Origin: Aldehydirespirator sp965116665
Lineage (GTDB): Bacteria; Actinomycetota; Acidimicrobiia; Acidimicrobiales; Aldehydirespiratoraceae
Direction: 5' to 3'
Length of the DNA stretch: 64,000 nt
Assembly (NCBI GenBank): GCA_965116665.1
Contig: OZ220709.1
Span: forward strand, 3,844,001 to 3,908,000
This document shows, piece by piece, positions 1-8,753 of this stretch. Both the position numbers and the translations under genes were made by a program. The notes under the pieces were generated by a model. That model had not been told where the DNA came from, ran no database searches, and worked only from the letters and a program-made list of their open reading frames with translations. The stretch's first letter is position 1, and every line of letters begins with the position of its first letter.

Positions 1-2
1 AC

Positions 3-482
3 ATGACGGTGGCTGAGAACCTCTTCCTGGTGGACATCGAGCGGATCGCCAGGCACGGGATCTACGACCCCGCGGTGATGCGGCGAGACGCGGCCGTCCT
101 CATCGAGAACTTCGACATCCACACTGCTGGTCCGGACGCCCCCTTCTGGTCGCTCTCGGGCGGCAACCAGCAGAGGGTCGTGCTGGCCCGGGAGTTGAGC
201 TACTCGCCCAAGGTGCTGGTGGCGTCCCAGCCCACCCGGGGTCTCGACGTCGGTGCCATCGAATGGATGACCGACCGCCTCCGCCAGGTAGCCGACAGCG
301 GTGTGGGTGTGCTGCTCATCTCCAACGAGCTGGAGGAGATCCTGCAACTGTCCGACCGCGTCGTGGTGCTGTTCCGGGGCCGCATCATCGGCGAGATGGA
401 CCGGGCCGATGTGGACCTCGAGGAGCTGGGCCTCCTGCTGGGCGGCGCAGGGGCCGAAGCTGGTGCTGAGGCCGCGGCCTAG
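3..482 (+). CDS. ABC importer ATP-binding subunit, C-terminal part (5' end outside window)
   Basis: Partial gene; the reading frame is open to the left edge. It is the second nucleotide-binding domain of a double-ABC protein of the RbsA/YufO (sugar or nucleoside) type. The signature motif LSGGNQQRVVLAREL is at about residues 51-65. The Walker B region is followed by SQPTRGLDVGA, where the usual catalytic Glu is Gln, a feature common in the second domain of this family. The H-loop region reads LLISNELEE, with Asn where His is typical. The tail is Ala/Gly rich. Two permease genes follow after 18 nt and 3 nt, so the protein should energise uptake through them. The substrate is inferred from the family (nucleosides or pentoses) and is not seen directly. 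Confidence 0.9.
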   Translation: MTVAENLFLVDIERIARHGIYDPAVMRRDAAVLIENFDIHTAGPDAPFWSLSGGNQQRVVLARELSYSPKVLVASQPTRGLDVGAIEWMTDRLRQVADSGVGVLLISNELEEILQLSDRVVVLFRGRIIGEMDRADVDLEELGLLLGGAGAEAGAEAAA

Positions 483-500
483 CCGGGACGCGACGGCCGG

Positions 501-1685
501 ATGAGCGACCAGCAGACGCCGGAGGCGGCCGCCGGGGACACCGGCGCCAAGCGCGACCTTGGTGTGAGCGCGGGCCGCGACCACGCCCCGACCGTCCCCT
601 CGCGGCTCCGCGAAGCGGCAGTGGCCGCCGCCATGTACCTCGGATGCATCGTCGTCGCCCTGTTCGCGTCGGCGTTGATCGTGTGGGCCACCGGTGGGTC
701 GTGGCAGGCGGTCTTCTCAGCCCTGCTCGACGGCAGCCTGCGGGCCCCGGGCCGCTGGGGCGAGACCATCGGCATCGCCATCCCCCTCGTGGTGGTGGCC
801 CTGGGAACCGCCATCAACGGTCGGGCCGGCGTGGTCAACATCGGCCAGGAGGGCCAGGTGATGATGGGCACCGCCTTCGCCACCTACGTCGGCGTGCGCT
901 TGGGGGGCCCGGGTCCGGTGGTGATCGTCTGCCTGCTCATCGTGGGGGCTCTTGCCGGGGCCATGTGGGCCGGCATCGCCAGTTGGCTCCTGTACTGGCG
1001 GCGGGTGCCGGAGGTGCTCACCACGCTGCTGCTCATAACGGTGGCGTCCCAGGCGACCGGCTACGCCCTGAAGGTCGACTGGCTGCTGCTGGCCCCGTTC
1101 CGGGCGGACCGCTCGGTTCGTAACCAAGTGAGCGAACAGCTGGACGCCGACAGCCGGCTGCCCCTCATAGACATCTGGGGCAACGACTTCCCGATCAGCG
1201 CCTTCGCGGTGGTGCTGATGGCTGTGATCGTGTTCCTGCTGTTCAAGCGCAGCGTCTGGGGCTTCCGCATGAGGATGCTGGGACGCAACGCCCGCACCGC
1301 CCAGCGGGCCGGGGTGTCCACCGTCAAGTACGGCACCACCGCCATGCTGATCTCCGGCGCGTGCGCCGGTCTGGCCGGAGCCCTGATGCTCTCCGGCGGA
1401 GACTTCGGCAACTACCGGTTCACGCCGGGCTTTGCCAACAACATCGGATGGGAAGGGCTCCTGGTGGCCCTGGTGGCTCGCTCCCATCCGGTCGGCATCG
1501 TGGTCGTGGCCTTCAGCTTCGCCGGCTTGCGAGCCGGTTCCGGCTTCCTGGCCGCCACCGGGGTGGAGCGCGAGATATCCCAGGTGGTGCTGGCCCTGCT
1601 CGTGCTGGCCCTGCTGGTGCCTCCGGCCATCCTCTTCATCCGCGAGCGTCGACGCGCTCTGTCCGCCACCAGAGACAGGACCTGA
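501..1685 (+). CDS. ABC importer permease 1 (BPD_transp_2, nucleoside/sugar type)
   Basis: A 394-residue integral membrane protein of the RbsC/YufP class. The first 40 residues are polar and cytoplasmic. They are followed by about ten hydrophobic segments, beginning near residue 48 (YLGCIVVALFASALIVW). The family motif for the inner-membrane EAA-like loop is visible around GINGRAGVVNIGQEGQ near residue 105, which is typical of nucleoside permeases. It starts 18 nt after the ATPase and ends 3 nt before the second permease, so the three form one transcription unit. The periplasmic or lipoprotein substrate-binding component is not in the window and should lie upstream. Confidence 0.92.
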   Translation: MSDQQTPEAAAGDTGAKRDLGVSAGRDHAPTVPSRLREAAVAAAMYLGCIVVALFASALIVWATGGSWQAVFSALLDGSLRAPGRWGETIGIAIPLVVVALGTAINGRAGVVNIGQEGQVMMGTAFATYVGVRLGGPGPVVIVCLLIVGALAGAMWAGIASWLLYWRRVPEVLTTLLLITVASQATGYALKVDWLLLAPFRADRSVRNQVSEQLDADSRLPLIDIWGNDFPISAFAVVLMAVIVFLLFKRSVWGFRMRMLGRNARTAQRAGVSTVKYGTTAMLISGACAGLAGALMLSGGDFGNYRFTPGFANNIGWEGLLVALVARSHPVGIVVVAFSFAGLRAGSGFLAATGVEREISQVVLALLVLALLVPPAILFIRERRRALSATRDRT

Positions 1686-1688
1686 TCG

Positions 1689-2624
1689 ATGGGCGACTTC
1701 TTCGGTGCCATCGGCGATGTGGTCACCAACGAGGTGACCTACTCGGGAGCCATGCGGTTCGCCGCTCTACTGGCCTTCGCGGCCATTGGCGAGACCATCG
1801 CCGAGAAGGCCGGCACGCTCAACATTTCGCTGGAGGGGATGGTTCTGGGAGGTGCCTTCGCGGGAGCGCTGGGCATGCACCTGACCGAGTCGGTGACCGT
1901 GGGGCTGGTTCTGGCCACCGTGATCGGCACCGTCGTCGCCTCGGTCCAGGCCAATATGAGTCACCGGCTGACCGCCAACCAGTTCGTGGTCGGGCTGGCC
2001 CTCAACACGCTGGTGCTCGGCATCGCCAGCTTCCTGAACACCAGCATCCAACCGGTGTCGCGAGCCGCCCACCGGTTCGCCATCAAGCCGCTGTCGGAGA
2101 TCCCCCTCGTCGGCGATGCCTTCTTCAACCAGCCTTGGCCCTTGTATCTGGTGTACCCGATGATCCCAGCCGCATGGTGGTTGCTGTACCGCACCCGCTG
2201 GGGTCTGGAGGTTCGAGCCGTCGGGGAGAACCCCCAATCGGCCGATGTCTCCGGTATCGACGTCAACAAGCGCCGCCGCGAGTCCATCTACATCGCCGGG
2301 TTCACTTCGGGACTGGGCGGCGGCTATCTGGTGCTGGGCCAGATCGGGCGGTTCGAGGACGCGGTCGTAGGGGGCCAGGGGTTCATCGCCATCGCTGCGG
2401 TGATCTTCGGCGGGTGGACCATGCGGGGCGTGATCGGCGGGTGCCTGCTGTTCGGCACGGTCAACTCGTTCCGGCTGACGCTGCCCACCGTGGGTCATGA
2501 GCTCAACTCCGAGCTGTTGTCGGCCGCGCCGTTCGTGGTGACGATCGTGACGGTGACCTTCTTCGCCCACCGCACCCGCGAGCCCCGGGCGCTGGCCCAG
2601 CCCTTCGTGCGCGGCCTCACCTGA
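1689..2624 (+). CDS. ABC importer permease 2 (BPD_transp_2, nucleoside/sugar type)
   Basis: A 311-residue membrane protein of the YufQ class and the partner of the preceding permease. The N-terminal motif IGETIAEKAGTLNISLEG (residues 33-50) is the hallmark of this subunit in nucleoside importers. About eight hydrophobic segments follow. GEN..SADVSGIDVNKRR near residue 180 is the cytoplasmic loop that contacts the ATPase. The start is an ATG three bases after the preceding stop. Together with the ATPase, this completes a membrane complex that would import a nucleoside or related compound. The neighbouring oxygenase gene may act on the imported compound; that link is inference from position. 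Confidence 0.92.
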   Translation: MGDFFGAIGDVVTNEVTYSGAMRFAALLAFAAIGETIAEKAGTLNISLEGMVLGGAFAGALGMHLTESVTVGLVLATVIGTVVASVQANMSHRLTANQFVVGLALNTLVLGIASFLNTSIQPVSRAAHRFAIKPLSEIPLVGDAFFNQPWPLYLVYPMIPAAWWLLYRTRWGLEVRAVGENPQSADVSGIDVNKRRRESIYIAGFTSGLGGGYLVLGQIGRFEDAVVGGQGFIAIAAVIFGGWTMRGVIGGCLLFGTVNSFRLTLPTVGHELNSELLSAAPFVVTIVTVTFFAHRTREPRALAQPFVRGLT

Positions 2625-2633
2625 GGGCTGGAC

Positions 2634-3638
2634 GTGGACGCGGCCTCATCCTCGGTTCCCACCGTCGACATCTCCGGGGCGCTGGCCGGCGATCCCGGCG
2701 GCATGGAGGCCGCGGCCCGAGAGATCGACGACGCCTGCTTGGCCAGCGGCTTCTTCATCGCCGTCGGGCACGGCGTGGCGCCGGACCTGGTGGACGAGAC
2801 CATGGACATGGCCCGCGGGTTCTTCCGGCTCCCGTTCGAGGAGAAGTCGAAGGTGGCTCCGCCCACGTTCGAGGACTACCGCGGGTTCCTGGGCCTCGAC
2901 ACCACCTCGCTGGCGGCCACCCTGGGCGACAACGAGACCCCGCCGGACCTGTGCGAGTCATTCAACGTCGGCCGCTTCGACGATCCCGATATCCGGGCCC
3001 GGGCCTACGTCGCCGGCGCGGAGGCCACGTTCTGCCCCAACCGGTGGCCCACCGAGCCGGCGGGGCTGCGGCCGCAGTTCGAGCACTACTACGCGGTGAT
3101 GGAGCGGCTCTGCATGCAGCTGCTGCCGCTGTTCGCCCGAGCGTTGGACCTTCCCGACGGCTGGTTCGACGACAAGGTGCAGGATCACACCGCGCTGCTG
3201 CTGTTCAACTGGTACCCGCCGGTGGCCGGCGAGGCCCGTCCCGGCCAGTTGCGCCGCGGTGCTCACACCGACTACGGAGCGTTCACCGTCGTCGCGGCCG
3301 AGCAGATCGGTGGCCTGCAGATCCGGTCGAACGGTGAGTGGGCCGATGTGCCGATGGTGCCGGGCGGCTTCGTGGTGAATCTCGGAGATCTGATGGCTCG
3401 CTGGACCAACGACCGCTGGGTCTCGACCCTGCACCGGGTGGTCATCCCTGACGGCGCCGACCGGACCCGGGACCGGATGTCGGTGCCGTTCTTCTTCCAA
3501 CCGTCGTACCGGGCCGTCATCGAGACCATCCCGACCACCATCACGCCGGAGCGCCCCGCCCGCTACGAGCCGGTGGTGTCGGGCGAGTGGATCGCGGCCA
3601 AGTCGGCGTCGATGCTCGAGGACGACGAGGATTCCTGA
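2634..3638 (+). CDS. 2-oxoglutarate/Fe(II) oxygenase, isopenicillin N synthase-like
   Basis: A 334-residue enzyme with a DIOX_N domain (residues 8-120, including FFIAVGHGV) and a C-terminal 2OG-FeII_Oxy domain. The iron ligands are visible: H211-T-D213 in AHTDYGAFT, and H267 in TLHRV. RMSVPFFF near residue 281 gives the Arg-x-Ser that binds 2-oxoglutarate. It starts with GTG only 10 nt after the permease genes, so it is probably co-transcribed with the importer. Enzymes of this group include thymine-7-hydroxylase-like and gibberellin-oxidase-like proteins. A nucleobase or nucleoside hydroxylase role would fit the transporter, but that is inference. Confidence 0.88.
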   Translation: MDAASSSVPTVDISGALAGDPGGMEAAAREIDDACLASGFFIAVGHGVAPDLVDETMDMARGFFRLPFEEKSKVAPPTFEDYRGFLGLDTTSLAATLGDNETPPDLCESFNVGRFDDPDIRARAYVAGAEATFCPNRWPTEPAGLRPQFEHYYAVMERLCMQLLPLFARALDLPDGWFDDKVQDHTALLLFNWYPPVAGEARPGQLRRGAHTDYGAFTVVAAEQIGGLQIRSNGEWADVPMVPGGFVVNLGDLMARWTNDRWVSTLHRVVIPDGADRTRDRMSVPFFFQPSYRAVIETIPTTITPERPARYEPVVSGEWIAAKSASMLEDDEDS

Positions 3639-3657
3639 GCGAGGCGGCCGCTGGCTG

Positions 3658-4296
3658 GTGCTGCTGCTGTTGGCAGTGCTCATGGCGGTCGGCGGGCTCG
3701 GCGTCCTGGCGCTCGGCACTGCCTCCCTGCTCGACCTGGGCCCGTTCGCCGCCCCCGAAGCACCCCGTCCGCTGGAGGTGCCCGACCGGCTGGAGGACTG
3801 CCGCGAGGCCGGCCTCGACCGCGGCGAGGCCTGCGATCCGGGCGCGGACATCGAGGCGATCAGGCTCCGGCACCCCGATGACCGGACGTTGACGGTGGAG
3901 TTGGTGCTGACCGAGGCGCCTGATCTCGGCCCTGGCCTGGCATGGACGGCGGAGTTCTACGTCGAGGCCGCCAATTCCTTCACCGACGGCGGGGTGATCT
4001 GCCGGCTGACCAATGTCGTGGACACCGACGGGCCCGGCAATGAGGCTCGGTCCTACGCTCTCGACCCGAACACGGTTCCGAGACAGCAGGTCGATGGTGA
4101 TGCCTGCGCGGGTCGCCTCGAGGGATCGGTGGCCACCTTCACCATCGATGTCGGCGGCCAGCGGGCCGGCGAGCAGTTCCGGCTGATCGGGTTGGTTAGG
4201 CTCGAACACCCCGGCGATCCCGACCGGATCGGCTCCGAGGACGACTTCCTGGTCCGGGCGACGCTGGCCGACCTTCGAGGCGGGGCCGGTCGGTAG
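3658..4296 (+). CDS. Membrane-anchored hypothetical protein
   Basis: About 212 residues. The N-terminal 25 residues are a strong hydrophobic segment (LLLLAVLMAVGGLGVLALG), consistent with a membrane anchor or uncleaved signal. The remainder looks extracytoplasmic, with acidic beta-rich sequence and four Cys (in DCREAG, EACDPG, ICRL and DACAG) that could pair. The frame is open a little upstream, and GTG at 3658 is the first plausible start. It lies between the oxygenase and a hydrolase on the same strand. I do not recognise a family; it may be a lineage-specific surface protein. Confidence 0.6.
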   Translation: MLLLLAVLMAVGGLGVLALGTASLLDLGPFAAPEAPRPLEVPDRLEDCREAGLDRGEACDPGADIEAIRLRHPDDRTLTVELVLTEAPDLGPGLAWTAEFYVEAANSFTDGGVICRLTNVVDTDGPGNEARSYALDPNTVPRQQVDGDACAGRLEGSVATFTIDVGGQRAGEQFRLIGLVRLEHPGDPDRIGSEDDFLVRATLADLRGGAGR

Positions 4297-4306
4297 GGTG
4301 CGAGGC

Positions 4307-5218
4307 ATGGGTCTGATCGAGCCCGCTTCTCACCTGAGCGAGGAGGCCCGGCAGTTCCTGGCGGACTTCGTGGCTCTGCCGCCGCTCGATCCGGCCGACC
4401 TGGAGGCGGTCGAGACCGCCCGCCGGATGTCCCTCGCTGGCTGGGTCGCCCTCAATGAGGGGCTCAAGGGACCCTGGATCAGCCGGCCCTCGAAGATCGC
4501 CGGAGTGCCGGTGGTGGCCTTCGCGGTCGACGAGCAGGCTCTCAGCGCCGAGCAGGTGATGGTGCACCTGCACGGCGGCGCGTTCGTCCTCGGCTCGCCC
4601 ACCGCCAGCGCCGCGCTGGCCGTGGGGGTGGCCCAGCGCACCGGCGTGCCGGTCGTATCGGTGGACTACCGCCTGGCCCCCGAGCACCGGTGCCCGGCCG
4701 GGCTCACCGACATCGTGAACGTCTGCCTGGAACTGCAGGCGTCACGGCGGCTCACCGCGATCTACGGAGAGTCCGCCGGAGCGAACCTCAGCCTGGCCGC
4801 GGCCGTCGCCCTGCGCGACCGCGGCGCGACGCTGCCGGGCCGGCTCGGCCTGGTGTCGCCGTGGGTCGATCTCACCTGCTCGGGCGACACCTACCGGACG
4901 CTGGCGCCGGCCGATCCCGTCCTGGGAACCCTCGATCCGCCCGCGTTCGCGGCTGTGTACGCCGGCCGGGAGGTGGCCGACCCGGAGGCCTCCCCGCTGT
5001 TCGCCGACCTGGCCGGCTTGGTGCCCGCGCTGATCCAGACGGGCAGCCGCGAGCTCCTGCTGTCGGACTCGTGCCGGCTCGAGCCCGCACTGCGCCGTGC
5101 GGGAGTCCCGGTTGAACTGTCCGTATGGGACGGCCTGTGGCACGGCTGGCAGCTGCGGCATCACATCCCCGAGGCCGGCCAGGCCCTCGACGACCTCGCC
5201 GCTTTCCTCGTCGGCTGA
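4307..5218 (+). CDS. Alpha/beta hydrolase, hormone-sensitive-lipase (HSL) family
   Basis: About 303 residues. It has the HSL oxyanion motif HLHGGAFVLGS (near residue 85), the nucleophile elbow GESAGANLS (Ser near residue 150), an acidic stretch near residue 250 and a C-terminal His in DGLWHGWQ. These are the features of family IV esterases acting on short acyl or aryl esters. The frame also allows a GTG three codons earlier (4298). I prefer ATG 4307 because the purine-rich GGGTGCGAGG lies just upstream. It is the last plus-strand gene before a convergent minus-strand gene. The substrate is unknown. Confidence 0.85.
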   Translation: MGLIEPASHLSEEARQFLADFVALPPLDPADLEAVETARRMSLAGWVALNEGLKGPWISRPSKIAGVPVVAFAVDEQALSAEQVMVHLHGGAFVLGSPTASAALAVGVAQRTGVPVVSVDYRLAPEHRCPAGLTDIVNVCLELQASRRLTAIYGESAGANLSLAAAVALRDRGATLPGRLGLVSPWVDLTCSGDTYRTLAPADPVLGTLDPPAFAAVYAGREVADPEASPLFADLAGLVPALIQTGSRELLLSDSCRLEPALRRAGVPVELSVWDGLWHGWQLRHHIPEAGQALDDLAAFLVG

Positions 5219-5280
5219 TCCGCTGGCTGCCGGTCCTAGGGGCCACGTGGATAGGCGAGAGTGCGTCGCGTCGCAGCGGT

Positions 5281-5377
5281 GTCATTCCCGCTCTTGTTCG
5301 CTGCGACCTGAGGGCCGCTTGGGCCACGGCCTCGCGCCGTATGGGCCGCATCGACTCGCCTATTCGCTCGGCCTCTT
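5281..5377 (-). repeat. Copy A of a ~96-bp 3'-end element
   Basis: On the minus strand this stretch matches 27,081-27,176 (plus). The first 21 nt differ at one position, a divergent middle of about 20 nt follows, and then about 54 nt are almost identical, ending GAGCGGGAATGAC. It begins inside the stop codon of the LLM gene, so it lies at that gene's 3' end, between convergent genes. There is no T-run that would make a classical terminator. It also accounts for most of the 5,219-5,375 gap. Confidence 0.8.
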
Positions 5378-6374
5378 AGGGGAGGGCGCCGGTGGCGATG
5401 GCTACTACCTCGGTCAGCAGCTCGCGGTTGGCGGCTGGGCCCGGCGAGATGATGTTGACGAAGAAGGCGTCCAGGTGGTGTGCGCCGATCAGGTGCTGAA
5501 GCTGGTGGCGGCACTCGGCCGGCGTTCCCGCGATCTGGTAGGAGGCCACGAGTTCGTCGGTCACGAGCCGGCCGACAGCTTCGGGGCCGCCCTGGGTGAA
5601 TGCTTGCTTCAGGCCGGCGATCTCGTCGTCGTCGAGGCCGAGGTTCTTGAGGATCCGGGGCGGACTGTCCATGATGGCGTAGCCGTAGAGGTGCTTGGCC
5701 TCCTCGATCATCTCTGGCTTGTACGCCAGCCGGTCCAGGTAGACCCGCGTGAATGAGGATCCGCCATTGCCGCTGCCGGACGCCTGCCGGGCGTGGTCGG
5801 CGATGCCGAAGGCGTCGCCGAGGTCGGACTTGACCATCAGAACCAGACCGTCGCCATGGGTGCCGGCCAGTTCCAGCATCCTCTCGCCGCGGGCGGCGAC
5901 CCAGATCGGGATCGAGTGGGTGCCGGTGGTGAGCTGGGCTCCCTCAAGCGAGAGCCTCTGTCCCTGCCAGGTGACCGGCTCGCCCCGCCACAGCCGCCGG
6001 AGGGCTTCGATGGTGTCGGCCATGGTCGCCAGCGGGGCCGATCTCTCCAGGCCCATCGGGTGCAGCACCATCGTGCCGCCGGCCACCAGGGTCACGAACG
6101 CTCGGCCGCCGCTCATCTCGTCGATGGTGGCGATGGCGGCCGCGGTGGCCGCCGGGTGACGGGTGTAGGGGTTGGTGACCGCTCCCAGCCGGATGGTGCT
6201 GGTGGCCCGGGCCGCCGCGCCCAGCACCGCGTACACGTCGAGCATCAGGCCCTCGTCGGCCACCATGCAATACGAGTAGCCCAGCTCCTCGGCCACCACG
6301 ATGGTGTCGATGAGCTCTGCCGAGCCCATGGTCGGGACGATCTGCAGCCCCAGGGCGATCCGCTCCGCTCTCAC
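5376..6374 (-). CDS. LLM-class F420-dependent oxidoreductase
   Basis: A 332-residue TIM-barrel protein of the bacterial luciferase-like family, in the F420-dependent branch. Features include LGLQIVPTMGSAEL at the N terminus, IRLGAVTNPYTRHPAATAAA (residues 60-80) and IPIWVAARGERMLELAGTHGDGLV (residues 155-178), all characteristic of F420-using members. The frame is open much further upstream, but GTG at 6374 overlaps the SDR stop as GTGA, which fits translational coupling. F420 use is established for this branch in actinobacteria. The substrate is unknown. Confidence 0.88.
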   Translation of the reverse strand: MRAERIALGLQIVPTMGSAELIDTIVVAEELGYSYCMVADEGLMLDVYAVLGAAARATSTIRLGAVTNPYTRHPAATAAAIATIDEMSGGRAFVTLVAGGTMVLHPMGLERSAPLATMADTIEALRRLWRGEPVTWQGQRLSLEGAQLTTGTHSIPIWVAARGERMLELAGTHGDGLVLMVKSDLGDAFGIADHARQASGSGNGGSSFTRVYLDRLAYKPEMIEEAKHLYGYAIMDSPPRILKNLGLDDDEIAGLKQAFTQGGPEAVGRLVTDELVASYQIAGTPAECRHQLQHLIGAHHLDAFFVNIISPGPAANRELLTEVVAIATGALP

Positions 6375-7093
6375 GTCTCGGGTTCCAGCCAGGGGTCGTC
6401 CACCGGTCGTATCACGACCGGGCCGATGTCGATGCGGCGGTCGGTGCCCACCAGGTCGGCCACCAACTCCCCGACGCCGGCGGCGGGCATCATGCGCTCG
6501 CGGACACGGTCGGGCGCCTTGCCGTCCCACAGCTCGGTGTCGGTCTGGGCGGGACAGAGCGTGATCACCCTGATTCCCCGGTCCCGTCCCTCCAGCCGGA
6601 GCACTTCGCCCAGCGCGTTCAGGCCGCCCTTCGACGCGGCATAGGCCGCGTTGCCCTCGAAGGCTTGGACCGCGGCGATGCTGCTGATCAGCACGATCTG
6701 GCCGCCCGAGCCGGTCAAGTCCTCCCAGGCGGCGCTGGTCAGGGCCATGACGGCGCTCAGGTTGACGTCCAGCACCCGTTGCCAGTGGTCCGGCGTGACC
6801 TCGGATGCCGACGCCTTCTCGAACACCCCGGCGCTATGCACGATCACGTCGATCCGGCCGTGGACGGAGACCGTCTGGGCGATGATCCGCTCACCTTCAC
6901 CCGCCTCGGTCAGATCGGCGGCCAGAACGGTTGCTGGCGCAGTAAGGCTTGCCGCTGCGGCCTCTAGTCGATCCAGCCGGCGGCCCACCAGCACGCAGCG
7001 AGCGCCCCGGGCCGACAGGGCGGCCGCGCAGGCCGCACCGATTCCCGACCCTCCGCCCGTCACAATCACCACTGGGGTTGGCTGCGATGTCAC
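6371..7093 (-). CDS. SDR-family oxidoreductase
   Basis: A 240-residue classical short-chain dehydrogenase. The Rossmann motif is TGGGSGIGAA (residues 12-21), then HSAGV in place of NNAG. The catalytic Ser is in LISSIAA and the YAASK Tyr/Lys pair is near residue 155. The residue after the second beta strand is Arg (VGRRLDR), which suggests NADP(H). It overlaps the downstream LLM oxidoreductase by 4 nt and is probably its partner in a two-step redox conversion. The substrate is not deducible. Confidence 0.9.
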   Translation of the reverse strand: MTSQPTPVVIVTGGGSGIGAACAAALSARGARCVLVGRRLDRLEAAAASLTAPATVLAADLTEAGEGERIIAQTVSVHGRIDVIVHSAGVFEKASASEVTPDHWQRVLDVNLSAVMALTSAAWEDLTGSGGQIVLISSIAAVQAFEGNAAYAASKGGLNALGEVLRLEGRDRGIRVITLCPAQTDTELWDGKAPDRVRERMMPAAGVGELVADLVGTDRRIDIGPVVIRPVDDPWLEPET

Positions 7094-7097
7094 CGCC

Positions 7098-7370
7098 TCA
7101 TTGTGGCGGGTCGTCCGAGATGTCGGTGCGCGGTGTGATTTCGACGCCGTTGATCGCGTCAGTCACTGAAGCCTCGAGACGGTTGATCTCGGTGAGCAAA
7201 TCTGTGCGCAGGCTGTCGAGGCTGTGCTCCTGGTGCCAGATGATCGCGAGCACTACCAGGACGGTGGCGACCAACTTCGCAATAGGAATGAGTTGAGGCC
7301 AGCGCGGCGATGCAGACTTCGGGACTGCCTCCGCCACGGGTGCAGCCGTCGCATCGGCTGTGGTCATCAT
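7098..7370 (-). CDS. Small single-pass membrane protein with C-terminal coiled coil (paralogue 2)
   Basis: 90 residues: an Ala-rich N terminus, SPRWPQLIPIAKL leading into one transmembrane helix (ATVLVVLAIIW, near residues 35-45), then a heptad-like segment (residues 48-75). It is clearly paralogous to the gene immediately upstream (7,367-7,696). Both share SPRWPQLIP, the AIIW helix end and a DSLR..L.TEI coiled coil. The two genes overlap by 4 nt (ATGA). No family is recognised. Hetero-oligomerisation through the coiled coils is a reasonable inference. Confidence 0.7.
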   Translation of the reverse strand: MMTTADATAAPVAEAVPKSASPRWPQLIPIAKLVATVLVVLAIIWHQEHSLDSLRTDLLTEINRLEASVTDAINGVEITPRTDISDDPPQ

Positions 7371-7696
7371 CGGGCTGCGTCGGGGATCCCGATCCCGAGG
7401 AACCCTTCGATGCGGGCCAGACGTTCACCGTTCTCGGCCACCTCGGCGCGTAGCTCGCCCATCTCGGTCCGCACCCCGTCGATTTCGGTCCGTAACTCGC
7501 TGCGGAGGCTGTCGGTGGTCTGCTGCTGGTTCCAGATAATGGCGAGAACGCCCAGGACGACGGCGAGCAGTTGCGCGACGGGGATGAGTTGCGGCCAGCG
7601 CGGCGACGCAGCGACCGGCCCAGACGCCATGGCCACCGGACCGGCAGTGGTCGGCGAGCCCTCGCCTTGAACGGTGAACGCCTCTGACTCCGCCAT
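7367..7696 (-). CDS. Small single-pass membrane protein with C-terminal coiled coil (paralogue 1)
   Basis: 109 residues with the same plan as its downstream paralogue: a disordered N terminus, SPRWPQLIPVAQL, one transmembrane helix (AVVLGVLAIIW) and a longer coiled coil (residues 62-98) with repeated TEI/TEM/AEV heptads. The upstream 60 bp (7,697-7,757) are AT-rich compared with the neighbourhood and probably contain the promoter of this two-gene unit. A third protein of similar design but inverse topology lies at 13,870-14,070. Function is unknown. Confidence 0.7.
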   Translation of the reverse strand: MAESEAFTVQGEGSPTTAGPVAMASGPVAASPRWPQLIPVAQLLAVVLGVLAIIWNQQQTTDSLRSELRTEIDGVRTEMGELRAEVAENGERLARIEGFLGIGIPDAAR

Positions 7697-7757
7697 GTAG
7701 CCACCCTAATCGACAGAATAATTCAATGCAACACAGTATTTTTGAATGCATCACCGA

Positions 7758-8720
7758 TCATTGGCCGAAGAAGGAGGCGGTCAGCACGTCGTGGTTGATG
7801 CGTCCGGCGCTGAAGGTGCGCCCGCTGGCCAGGTTGGTGAGATGGATCTCGGCCGGGGAGTGCAGCTCGATGGGGATCTCGTAGAAGTCCCGTCCCGCGT
7901 CCTCGTAGATCTCGATGAACGGGCGGCCGTACGCCGAGCTGGCCGCCGACACCACCCGGTCCACGATCTCGGCGCACTGGTCGTCATCGGCCTCCACGGT
8001 GACGTTGGAGATGCCTCCGTAGAGCAGGCTGTCGTTGATGCGGCCCATCGAGATCAGGTCGTCGTCCACCAGCGGTGGCACCACCCCCAGGCCGTAGGCG
8101 TAGCGCAGTCCCCGCAGGTCCATGCCCTCCTCGGCCAGCCGGTGCAGGGACTGCTCCACGATGCGGGCCGCCACCTGCACCGCGGTGACCAGGCTGCGGT
8201 TGGGGGCGAACAGCACGTAGAGGTCGGCGGGATCGATCCGGCACGACGATGCGATCATGTCGGCCATCTCCACCGGGATCGGCTCGGAGGTCTGGATGGC
8301 CACCACCGCTTCGTGGTGGTCGTCGCGGTAGTCGGTCCACTCGAAGTAGTGGTCGAGGCTGTCACGGTTCAGGGCCCGGCCCGGCCCGGCCAGGATGGCG
8401 GCGTGCTCGGTGCCGGGGGCCTGAAGGCGCCACCCCGCGATCTGGGACGCCACGCAGGCCTCGATGGGATGGTCGATCATCACCCGCACCGCGGTGAGCA
8501 TCCGCCCGGCCAACTCGAAGGGCTCGTAGCTCACGATGCCCAGCCCGCCCAGGCTGGCCAGGGTGTAGAGCTGCGCGGCCCGCCAGCCTCCCTTGGCCTC
8601 CAGGCCCATGTCGATGACGGTTGTGCCGTTGCCGAGCCGGTCGACGGTCACGCCGAGCGCGTCGGACTCCTCCAGCACGAGGCGCACCGTCTTCATGGCC
8701 TCACGGTTGACGCTGATCAC
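7758..8720 (-). CDS. Methenyltetrahydromethanopterin cyclohydrolase (Mch) homologue
   Basis: 320 residues that follow the Mch family throughout. It starts SVNREAMK, then GTTVIDMG, LASLGGLG, GPGRAL, DLYVLFAPNRSLVTAVQVAARIVE in the middle, RINDSLLYGG near residue 240, and SSAYGRPFIEIY with FSAGRINHDVL at the end. Mch converts methenyl-H4MPT to 5-formyl-H4MPT in methanogens and in methylotrophs with the H4MPT-linked C1 pathway. No other gene of that pathway is in the window. It is the last gene of a seven-gene operon that begins with a Rieske oxygenase. It may act on another pterin or folate, or on an unrelated cyclic amidine. The start is GTG. Confidence 0.85.
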   Translation of the reverse strand: MISVNREAMKTVRLVLEESDALGVTVDRLGNGTTVIDMGLEAKGGWRAAQLYTLASLGGLGIVSYEPFELAGRMLTAVRVMIDHPIEACVASQIAGWRLQAPGTEHAAILAGPGRALNRDSLDHYFEWTDYRDDHHEAVVAIQTSEPIPVEMADMIASSCRIDPADLYVLFAPNRSLVTAVQVAARIVEQSLHRLAEEGMDLRGLRYAYGLGVVPPLVDDDLISMGRINDSLLYGGISNVTVEADDDQCAEIVDRVVSAASSAYGRPFIEIYEDAGRDFYEIPIELHSPAEIHLTNLASGRTFSAGRINHDVLTASFFGQ

Positions 8721-8753
8721 GGCTGCCTCCTGACGGCCCGACCCGGAGTCCGG

